Assembly: GCA_029834535.1 (NCBI GenBank)
Contig: JAQMWT010000686.1
Coordinates: 62,001 to 126,000 of the forward strand
Length of the DNA stretch: 64,000 nt
Origin: Chrysophaeum taylorii
Taxonomy: Eukaryota; Sar; Pelagophyceae; Pelagomonadales; Pelagomonadaceae
Reading direction: 5' to 3'
Shown: in pieces, positions 9,539 to 20,733 of the stretch
Position numbering within the stretch: the first letter of the stretch is position 1
How the letters are laid out: each line of letters starts with the position of its first letter
Made by a program: the position numbers and the translations under genes
The notes under the pieces: model-generated
What the model was told of the DNA's origin: nothing
Databases searched by the model: none
What the model saw: only the letters and a program-made list of their open reading frames with translations

Positions 9539-11022
9539 TCAGGCGAACTTGGATTGGGACGTATAGGTGCCGATCACCCAGCAGACCCTGTGCTTTTCGG
9601 TCACGAGATCGATCGGAACAAGACCCTCGCGGTTTTCGAATTTTACGATAGCTTCCTGGCTCGTGTAACTCTCGATGTAGCCGACGTGCCACTGGTCGCG
9701 GTAGAGGAACTCGCACTTGGTGCCCGGCGGACGCCACCGGCGCTTCACCTCGTCCGTAAACTCGGGCGACGAGAACTTTGGCCCGAGCCTCCACTCGGGA
9801 GGGATCATCTCGCGCTGGACGGTCGGGACATCCTCCACCTTTGGCCCGAGCCTCCACTCGGGAGGGATCATCTCGCGCTGGACGGTCGGGACATCCTCCA
9901 CCTTTGGCTTGGGCACCACGAGACGCCGCCCGCCGTTCGCGTGGTCGGCGTCGCCGCCCTCAAAACTCGGCGCCGGCGGCGGGTGGTCGCGGTGCTCCGG
10001 GTGGTTGTCCTCGGCTGGCGGTTTTTCTGCCGCCGCCGCCGCAGGAGATTCTGCTTCCTCGTTTGGCTGGCTCAACATGGTGAGCCCCAGGATGCCCGCG
10101 ACCTCGTGCTCCGACACATTCATGTCATTCATGAGCGCCGCCTTCTTGGCCGGAGCAGGCTTGTCCGAGCTCGCTCGTCTCTTGCGCTCCTTGAGAGGCT
10201 TCGCCGCCGCCGCCGCGTTGTTGTTGTCCTCGAACGTCGGCGCGCCCTCCTCCGACGACGACGACGCTGCCGTCTCGAGGGGCTCGGTGTTTTGGTTGTT
10301 GGTGGTGCTGCTGTTGAAGAGCGGCTGCGGCAGCATCGAGTTCATCAACCGGTCTCGCTGGTTCTTCGCACACTGGATACAAATCCGAATGTGCTGCTGG
10401 TCAGACGGTCGCAGGCGGTCAAAGTTGGCGATGTCGTTGACCGAGGTGATCGTCTTGGTCCCCTTGCACGCCCGCCGGAAACTCCGGAAGATGCACGGCA
10501 GGTGGTACCAGTGGGTCCGGCACGAGTGACCCGTCCTGCGAGAAACAAGTTCGACGACAATTATGACGCACGCGCGCGCGCACTTGATGGAGGGCGGGAT
10601 TTTGCCAATCCGCAGGTCGGACTGGAGAATGTACGCGTTGCATTTTGTATCACGGCATTTGGCGCGGCTGTCGACGGCGTAGTCGGCCTGAACGAAAGAA
10701 AGAAAAAATGATCGATACGCGCAATCAATCCTGCGCATTTCTCACCACGAACTTGTTACTGCCGATCTTTCCCGCCAAAAGGCCTCCGACGTGGCCGTGG
10801 TCTTTGGCCGTGGTACTGAAGCCCAATTGGGCGCATACCGAGACCTGGTCGGTCATGGCGAAATTTCCGGCAGTCAAATGGGCGACGAGCTGCTCGTCGT
10901 TGGGGGGTTCGACGAGGGCCGCCGCCGCATATGTCTCAACTTGGTTCTCTCCCATCGAGACCGCGGTGGAAACAACTTTGGTGTGATGGTCCCCGCTCGC
11001 GTCGCCCACGATACGAGTGACC
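9539..11022 (-). CDS. PARP-type zinc-finger protein with C-terminal Tudor-like domain (three exons modelled)
   Basis: Modelled exons are 11022-10746, 10687-10584 and 10535-9539; the 5' end is uncertain. The exon junctions assemble a PARP-type zinc finger: KFVADYAVDSRAKC, then LRIGK, then HWYHLPCIF, ending FDRLRPSDQQHIR. This matches the C-x2-C...H-x2-C finger that recognises DNA breaks in PARP1 and DNA ligase III. After a disordered Ala/Asn/Glu/Pro region there is an exact 21-residue tandem duplication. The C-terminus (about 65 residues, KRRWRPPGTKCEFLYRDQ onward) resembles a small beta-barrel of the Tudor/agenet kind. No PARP catalytic or ligase domain is present. Residues before the finger (from VTRIVGDASGD) are not recognised. 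The likely role is nuclear DNA or chromatin binding. Confidence 0.6.
9777..9902. repeat. 63-bp exact tandem duplication inside the PARP-finger gene
   Basis: Two identical 63-bp units (9777-9839 and 9840-9902) encode the 21-residue unit KVEDV...EWRLGP twice. A partial third start follows. The identity at DNA level suggests a recent duplication. Confidence 0.95.
10536..10583 (-). other. 48-bp intron in the PARP-finger gene
   Basis: The minus-strand donor GTGCGC and acceptor TCTCGCAG are consistent with a very short GT-AG intron. Its length is a multiple of three and it is open, so retention is also possible, but removal joins PPSIK to TGHSC and tightens the zinc-finger spacing. Confidence 0.6.
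10688..10745 (-). other. 58-bp intron in the PARP-finger gene
   Basis: Minus-strand donor GTGAGA, a polypyrimidine tract, and acceptor TTCAG. Its removal joins SNKFV in phase 0 to ADYAVDSRAKC, giving the expected start of a PARP-type finger. Confidence 0.7.
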
Positions 11023-11029
11023 CTGATTA

Positions 11030-13800
<2,771 letters not shown>

Positions 13801-13943
13801 ACGGGGTCCACCGAACGGGGGTATGATTCTCTACGTCCTATGTCCTACCTAAGTATGGATTCGCAGAGCTCCAACAACGACTCGACTGCCTCGTACACCG
13901 ACTCGCAGTCTCGCGTGCCTTTGCGATTTGAACGGCAGCGACC

Positions 13944-15290
13944 ATGTCCGACGCCGACTTCATCGGCTCGACTGGCGGTTCGGAAAAGACTGTCGCCGGC
14001 AAAAACAATACGAAGCGGATCTTGCGGGAAAAAGGGATGCCGTCTTGGGATTCGTTGGATGAGGCGACGGCTTGCAGTGGAGAGCTGTACCTGGAGCTCG
14101 CCCACTATCTGGTGTACGAGTCCGAGGGGGCTGTAAACAAAGACATCGCCGGCAGACATCTCCATAAACCACCATCGCGCTCCTCCGCTCGGCCCAAAGC
14201 AGGTTCCAGGCCGCCGGCGGCTCGGGGGCGGTGACGTTGTTCTTCACCTGCCTCTACAAAGATAGCAAGACGCAGTTTGCGTCCTGGTTCCGAGGCGTGA
14301 TCCACAACATCAAGCGCGTCTGCCCGCAACGCGCGAAGGACACCAGCGAGGATTCGGACAAGTCGGCGCCGACCGCGTACCTTCAGATGATCGAGGCGGT
14401 CGTCGACGTCTACTTGCGCGAGGGCACCAAGGATCCCTTCATGCGCATCTTCGGTATCCTGGGCTTGTGGTCCCTCGTTCGGCGGACGTCTGAGACGGCA
14501 CGTAATTCAGACGAGGGCTCGTCCTGGGACCTCGAGTTCAAGTGCGGCGTGCCGAAGACGCCATTGTCCAAGATCGGCAGGTACTAGCTCGGAGCCTTGG
14601 TGGCCGGGGCGCGACCGACCTTGTCGTGTCGTGCTCTTCGCCAAGGGTTGCTTCGTAGTGATGACTCGATTGCTTGGGCTGCGTGCCGAAAACAACACCT
14701 ACCGCGCTTGTTGGCTCTACCCCTTCTTGCATAAGGCGGCCAAGAACGTTGGCAAGAAGCTCGGGAACTGGCTCAAGGACCTGACGGCTGGCAACGATTG
14801 CAGACTCGACCAGGACAGGCAGCTCCCGGTGCTTGCCAATCAACATCTCGGCTGCAAGATTTTATGCACGTCGGCGTCTGCAACACTCTCGTGGCGCGGA
14901 TCCTTGGAGAGCTCGTCGTCTTCATCACGGGTCACGACCTGCGCGGCGTCAGCGCTTTTTCGAGTTACGAGGACCTTGGGGCGTACATCGCCGTCCTCGT
15001 GCCCGGCGCCACCATCCTCGCTGGTTGGCCGACACCACAACCGTAAAATGCTTGCGGCACTGGTCCGAATCCCGCCTCGATTCAATTCCTCATCATCACC
15101 CTTGGCGTGGACGAGGCTAGGCTCCGCCGCGTGGTCATCGACCTGCTCCAACTCGACAGCCCTAGTCCGGCCGAATTCCTGTCGGCTCGGTCGCTCTGGC
15201 CGATGACTGAGACCATCTTCGCGACTCGTGTCTTCTGGTGCGAGCAGTGCGAGCGGGCGGGGCAGACATCGTCGGTCATCGAGGTCTCCT
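13944..15290 (+). pseudogene. Decayed tyrosine-recombinase transposon gene (Crypton/YR-like)
   Basis: Several frames must be joined to follow this gene. Segment 1 (from 13944) contains SWDSLDEATACSGELYLE, the N-terminal SAM-like domain. Segment 2 (about 14170-14580, another frame) has LRSAQSRFQAAGG, FRGVIHNIKRVCP and GLWSLVRRTSETAR, the core-binding and catalytic-Arg region. Segment 3 (about 14631-14790) has RACWLYPFLHKAAKNVG. Segment 4 (about 14800-15045) has FITGHDLRGVSAF, where H-x-x-R would be box II, and PGATILAGWPTP. Segment 5 (from 15107) has VVIDLLQLDSPSPAEF. At least four frame changes show that it is broken. The order of blocks matches tyrosine-recombinase-type integrases found in protist transposons. 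Termini were not found. Identification rests on motif memory, not a search. Confidence 0.5.
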
Positions 15291-15659
15291 CGTTCGCTCC
15301 CTCCTCCCGCCACCACCTCAGTTGCTGGGTCGTATGCGCTACGATATATTTTGTCGTTAGTTCAAAGCGCAGGAGAGGGGTCTTCCACCTTCCTTATGGG
15401 AGGAGGGAGGAGGGGTCCCGGCATGGAGACGGCCGTCTCTGGTTCGGCGGACTCCGTCTCTGGAGACGAGCGCGGTTGGTCAACAGCGCTCGTCAGGCCC
15501 GCGTGGTCACGACCGGGAGCGTCTCGACCGGCAGCTCTCATGGCGCCGATCCGCCTCTGTCCCGCTGGTGGACGCCTCGCCGAGTTCCGCCGTTGCGCAC
15601 GGCCAGCCACCGCGGCCAAGTCGCTCGCCGTCCGCAAGCCTGGGGCTGGTCCTTGAAGT

Positions 15660-16958
15660 TGTCCGCGGCATCATTAGGGGAAAAAAAAAGTCTTGCCCTC
15701 GGCAGAATTTTTTGATCAAAAAAGAAGATAATTACTCTGACTCAGACTCCGGACTCGGTAGGGAGATGTTCCCTATCCAACAACTTTTATCATCAACATG
15801 TGTAGTACGGTGTTTTCACTGTGCTGTCGCTCGAGAGACAGGACGTTCTGAGGCGGGCAGCACCTACTGCCGCAGTTTAGTTAGACTCAATCGAGGCACA
15901 CACCGTGGGCTGGGCGTCTGTCCGCGTTGACATTTTATTTGCTCTACTTTCATTTTGAGTGGCTACCAAGAAGTGAAGCGCGCATGGTGAGGTGCGTCCG
16001 ACACACGGACCGTGCTGCTTCTAGAGCTGCTCGCCAGCCGCGGCGCGCCCTCGGCTGGTGTCAAGGAAGGCCTGCGCGCAATGCTCGGAGACCACGGGCA
16101 TATCCCGGCAGTGCGGAGCCTTGCGGTTGTAGTGACCGTACTGTGCTTCGTCGTTTGAGCAATCTCTCTTCGAGCAGTTACTCTTCCAGCTCGCCTATCG
16201 TTATCAGGCTTAGCTTTGCGGCGCGTACCTAGGCTTTTTTTTCGGCTCGGGTGCTTCGGTTTACGGCGAGTGGTCTTTACCGGGGCCGCTCACACTTTTT
16301 ACGCGTGGGTGGTACCGTCTGTCAGTTTCCCACCGTAATCGAGCTCTAGGCGCACACGTGCGTCTCCCGTCGACATTCATGCTTTGCTCGTCGCTGCGCG
16401 TACCACCCCGCCTGCCATTTTAAAAATTGAGTCGAACTCGGCCCTTTTGCAGTAAAGTTCGTTCTCGCGAATGGTCCTCAAAATTAGGGCGTGACGCTTG
16501 ATCTCGCGACCTAATTGAACGTGAAGTTGCGGTGATGATCGGCGCGTGCTGTTTTCTCAACCACGAAGTCGTGCTGCAAACTCGCAATGCACGAAGTCCC
16601 GGTATCAACATCGATTTCGCTCACTCTCTCGCTATGGTGACCTAAGGAAGGAGGGTAGGCCGACGTCGCAAATTACAATCCGCCTTGGGCTCGGGGCCTC
16701 TTCTTCGTTCGGGACTCATCACGGGAACACGCCGCTTTCTTTTTTTTTCTTTCGGTTATTGTAAATAAAATAGAATAAAACTGATGGCGCGCGCCGCCGA
16801 TTGCACATAAGTGGCGACCATCGAGGGGCGTGCGGGCGGGGTTTAAATATTAAAATACAGGGGTGCGCGAGCTCTCTTCTGGAGACCCGGAGGAGGAGGC
16901 GGCGACGAGGGGAAGAAAAAGAAAGGTGCGTGCGGCGTTCGGAGCGCCGCCGGCGTAG
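15660..16958. other. Intergenic region, no gene seen
   Basis: No frame here has a recognisable domain or the codon bias of the neighbouring genes. A few short T-runs (near 16235 and 16739) and an AT-rich patch near 16760-16860 lie downstream of the Rieske gene stop. Confidence 0.5.
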
Positions 16959-19265
16959 TTATTTAACTGGGAGGGGCTCGATGATGGATGGCGAGCGAGG
17001 TGGCTTGCGCTTTTCGAAGGGCGGGCTCGTGTGGGCGTAGGGCTGTTGGCCGAGAAGGGTAAGGATGAAAGTGTGGGCGTTCCAGAGCGGAAGATACTTG
17101 GTTGGATTGGCGGGGGGGTAAAAGGTGACGGGGGTGTTGGCGTGGAAGGTCTCGCGGAGACCAAAGTAGGCGGCCGAGGCGTCTTCGTCCTCGTCCGCTT
17201 TTGGTCCCGGAGGAGGGACCCCATCGCCGCCGGCCCAGTTGTGGAAATAGGGATCGCCCTTGGTCAGAGCCTCGTCGCGCCAGGCGTAGAAGCGTGCGAT
17301 GAGGTCGTCGCCCGGACCCAATCGCTCGAGCCTCTTGGCGCCGCGGTCGTCGATCGTCGTCGCCTGACCTACCATGACCGAATAGTCCTCCAAGGCGATG
17401 TGGTAATTCCAGTTGTTGACGAGGGCCTTGAGGGCGGGCTCGAAGCCCGGGATGGATAAGAGGGAAGTGAGGATTGGTCCCTTGGGAAGGTATTGGCGAA
17501 GGAAAACCCTCGTTCTCTTGGGCGATATCGGACATATATCAAAGCTCTCGTGGAAGCCAGAGACGCCGCCGTGACGGACGACGTTGGGGGCGTCGAACCG
17601 GATGAGCTTGTTGGGGCGCGCAGCCCCTCGAAGGCGGCCGACGTGTCCGACGCCAACGTCGTCCCGGAACGCGACCGTCGACAGCTTTTGAGCGTTTGTT
17701 CGCGTCATGCCCAACGACGCGATCGGCGGGATGCTGCCGTCGTGGAGGTGAAATAAATGGAGCGAATCGAGGTTATTTTCGACGATGTACTCGTAGGCTA
17801 CCTTGTAGTCGAGGACGGTGTCGACGTGATAGGTTTCTGTCATGCCGACCTTGGCGACGCGCTCGGGAAGAAGAGAGGGGTCGGCCGGAGCGGGGCCGCG
17901 CCACGCGTAGACGACGCCCTCCCTCTCTTCGACGGGATAGGAGGTCGCCGCGCACGCGGGGAGACCATCGACCCTGTGGCCGTCGGTCCCAAATGCCCAG
18001 CCGTGGTAGAAGCACGAGATGGCGCCGTCCCTGACCCGGCCCATCGACAACGGGGCGGCCCGGTGCGGGCACTTGTCGGCCAAGCAGACGAGTTTTCCCT
18101 CCGCGTCGCGGAAGAGGACGAGAGGCTCGCCCCAGAGCCTCGTGGCGAAGGGCACCGATCCGTCCTCGTTGTCGCCTCCTTCCTCTCCGATCTGCCACGA
18201 GAAGCCGACCGCGTACCAGACGTTGTCGAAGGACTGGCTCCTGAAGGCCGCCGAGGCGCCTCTGCTCGTGATCGGAAAGTACGACACCCCTTTGCCAACA
18301 GCAGGAGCAGCAGCAGCAGTCGTCGTCGTGGCGGCGGGTGACGACTCCACCTCGGGGCCCACGGCATAAACGAAGTGGACGGCGCCACCCCAGCGGCTCG
18401 CGTAGTCCACGAGTTTCCAGTCTCGTCGCTTCGCGAAAAACCGTCGAGCGTCGTGCTCGAACGGCGACGCGAGCGAGGGTTTAAGCGAATCCACGAGAGC
18501 GAGCGAGGCCCTGGGGTATTCGGTGATTGTGTCTATAACCCGCCCCACGTCCCGGACGTAAAACAGCACGGCTTCCACAACAAACAACACCGGTTTGTCC
18601 TCTAGCTGTTTCTCCCTTAACGTATCTCGGAATCTTTCGTCGTCGAGGTCGCACGGCAGAAATTCGGCCGAAGCCCCGCCGAGGCGCTTCTCCAACAACC
18701 GTTGCTTCCCAGCCACCACTCGCGGCTCGTCGACCTCGATGAACCGACCCGCATACCGCTCGCTTCGCGTGTCGAATCCCGCGCCCAATACCACCACCGA
18801 ACCTCCGGGATTCGCCTCCAAAAACGCCTCGACGCGCGCGTCGATGAACCGCGTGCGCGTCGTCACGAACTCGGCGAACTTTACGAACGGTTGCCAGCAG
18901 CCCCACCCCACGACCCCGCGGGTCATGGGCGGCAGCAGCGTCTTGGCTATCGGATCAGAAATTTCGCCGCTCGCGTCGAGGAGCGCGCGCGCCCACAACA
19001 CTCGCAAATTCTTCGATGCTTCCTCGACCCCCGAGTCGTCCCCAAAGTGGAGCACCCCAAACACGCTCGAAAACACGCGGTCGGCTAGGACTCCAACCCA
19101 GCCCTGCCGGCTTTTCGAGACGGACTCCGTTGTGGTGGTCTCGAAATCTACCACATCGACCGCCTCAACCACGCTGCTGCACCGGACCTGCCGCCGCGGC
19201 AACTGCGGGCCCTTTGAGAGGGGGGCGAGGGAAAGGCCCGACCCCACCACCAGCACCCACCGCAT
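16959..19265 (-). CDS. Fusion of SAM methyltransferase (LCMT/PPM1-like) and Rieske oxygenase (PaO/TIC55-like)
   Basis: 768 residues from MRWVLVVGSGLSLAPL (ATG at 19265), chosen because it gives a hydrophobic leader followed by a basic stretch and because upstream in-frame sequence is Ser-rich and unlike coding. Residues about 40-310 are a leucine-carboxyl-methyltransferase-type SAM domain: VVVLGAGFDTRSERY, the family's GxGxDxR signature, and FVVEAVLFYV. Residues about 345-768 are a Rieske oxygenase. The Rieske cluster ligands are C399-P-H401 and C418-F-Y-H421-GW. A non-heme iron motif ENNLDSLHLFHLH follows, and the C-terminal helical domain resembles pheophorbide a oxygenase/TIC55-type proteins. 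The leader suggests plastid or ER delivery. The expected chemistry is oxygenation of a tetrapyrrole- or carotenoid-like substrate coupled to methylation; the substrate is unknown. The frame runs through both domains without interruption. Confidence 0.85.
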   Translation of the reverse strand: MRWVLVVGSGLSLAPLSKGPQLPRRQVRCSSVVEAVDVVDFETTTTESVSKSRQGWVGVLADRVFSSVFGVLHFGDDSGVEEASKNLRVLWARALLDASGEISDPIAKTLLPPMTRGVVGWGCWQPFVKFAEFVTTRTRFIDARVEAFLEANPGGSVVVLGAGFDTRSERYAGRFIEVDEPRVVAGKQRLLEKRLGGASAEFLPCDLDDERFRDTLREKQLEDKPVLFVVEAVLFYVRDVGRVIDTITEYPRASLALVDSLKPSLASPFEHDARRFFAKRRDWKLVDYASRWGGAVHFVYAVGPEVESSPAATTTTAAAAPAVGKGVSYFPITSRGASAAFRSQSFDNVWYAVGFSWQIGEEGGDNEDGSVPFATRLWGEPLVLFRDAEGKLVCLADKCPHRAAPLSMGRVRDGAISCFYHGWAFGTDGHRVDGLPACAATSYPVEEREGVVYAWRGPAPADPSLLPERVAKVGMTETYHVDTVLDYKVAYEYIVENNLDSLHLFHLHDGSIPPIASLGMTRTNAQKLSTVAFRDDVGVGHVGRLRGAARPNKLIRFDAPNVVRHGGVSGFHESFDICPISPKRTRVFLRQYLPKGPILTSLLSIPGFEPALKALVNNWNYHIALEDYSVMVGQATTIDDRGAKRLERLGPGDDLIARFYAWRDEALTKGDPYFHNWAGGDGVPPPGPKADEDEDASAAYFGLRETFHANTPVTFYPPANPTKYLPLWNAHTFILTLLGQQPYAHTSPPFEKRKPPRSPSIIEPLPVK

Positions 19266-20733
19266 AGCGGCGCTCCTCCTTGATCTCTCTTGTTTTGTTG
19301 AACAACGATCTTCGCAGATGTTGTTCCGACCGCAACTTGAACTACTAGACCCCACTCTTCTGCCTTGCCGCCGGCCATCTGGTGGTTGGGGGACTTTTTT
19401 TTTTGGTACGTTCGTTCGTGCGTTTCATCACACAATACATCCGAGTCCTGCCGAGTAGTTTTCATCATATCATCGAATAATAAGAAGAAGAACTCCGTCA
19501 TTTCCGCACTTCAACGACGACGAACACGTCGAATGAATGAGATCGCCTCGGAGGCGATTGATTGAGCGCGCGCGGGCGCCGCCCTATCGCTTTGCGCGAG
19601 CAACGCACGCGCCTTACCACCGTGTGCCTTTAGACTGTTCGACCGAGCCCTACCGATGTGCCGTGCTATTCCGGGCAGCACAACACAGAAAGTGGCGTGC
19701 AGGTTTCTTTAGGTCGCGTCGTCCCTACGCTGAAATGTTGCATAACCTTCGATGCGATGGCATGGGAAAGTTGGCAGCAGATGACGACCTCGCTGAGTTG
19801 GAGGAGGATCTGGGCAACGACGAGCCGGCGATAGGCTGTTGTTGCGCAAAGGAGAAATGGGGCGAGACAGCCCGGATATAGGCTGCTGATACACCACAGG
19901 GGGGCTCCGCGTCGGCTGCCACCTGGCGACTGTACTTCGATTTTTTCGTCCACCGCGCGGCGATCGTCGTCGCCGCAGCCTGCTTGCCACCCTTTTCGCA
20001 GCAGCCGTGTCAATGTGTGCCGAGTACTCGTAGGTGGGATTTGGGACGGGGGTTTTAAGTCCGACATCGGGTCCACCAGGATCCATCGGACTTTGCCGAG
20101 CCGCCGCTTGAGGCGCCACGTTTTCCTCGGCCTCGTCAGCGAACGCGCGGCCCTCGTGTCGAGCTCAGCACCATACGCGCGCCAACTTCAAGGGCGGACG
20201 GTAGAAGCAATGTCATCATAGCGCGTGCAAACGTCATCATCGAGCCAACTGTGCGCCCGGCAGCACGCAGGCGTCGAAGTCGACGTCAACGACGGAAGCG
20301 AGCGCGACGTGCGGGCCGCAGAAGTCGACGCCCAGCTAGCGGCGCCTTGCTCCGAATCTAAAAGACGATGTCGTTGACGTCCAAGTCCTGCGCATTTCGA
20401 GCTCCCTCCTCCTCGTTCGTGCTCTCAGCTGGTCCAAAATCCGCGTCTATGTCCATCGTATCGTTCCACGCAGCCCTCCAAGCGCTCGGACGCTCTTGAG
20501 ATTAGAGGCGGTCGAACTACGCGCTCTAACTCGACAAATCGCTTTAGGAGGTCGACCGAGGGGGACTTTCTCGAGTTCGTACCGCGGAGGTCGACCTGTG
20601 GGCGGCTGCACCGCGCCCCGCAGCTTCTATAGGACATCTGCTTGAGCTTACATTTTGTGCAGCCTCTCAGTTCTGAACTCATCCGTAATTACGTACAATT
20701 ACGTAGTAGTAGCAATACTCCGAAAGAGAGACT
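19266..20733. other. Intergenic region, no gene assigned
   Basis: Short frames on both strands (for example minus 19666-20076) show no recognisable domain. The 130 bp just upstream of the Rieske fusion start are Ser/Arg-rich in frame and probably 5' UTR. The last 80 bp before 20734 are AT-richer with two ACGTA repeats, as expected of a promoter for the ubiquitin-like gene, but no box is definite. Confidence 0.45.

Noticed and set aside
9182-10711. 509-codon plus-strand open frame
   Set aside because: Antisense to the PARP-finger gene and through a CAGA repeat; composition is Arg/Leu-rich with no domain.
17757-18341. 194-codon plus-strand frame
   Set aside because: Antisense shadow of the methyltransferase-Rieske fusion.
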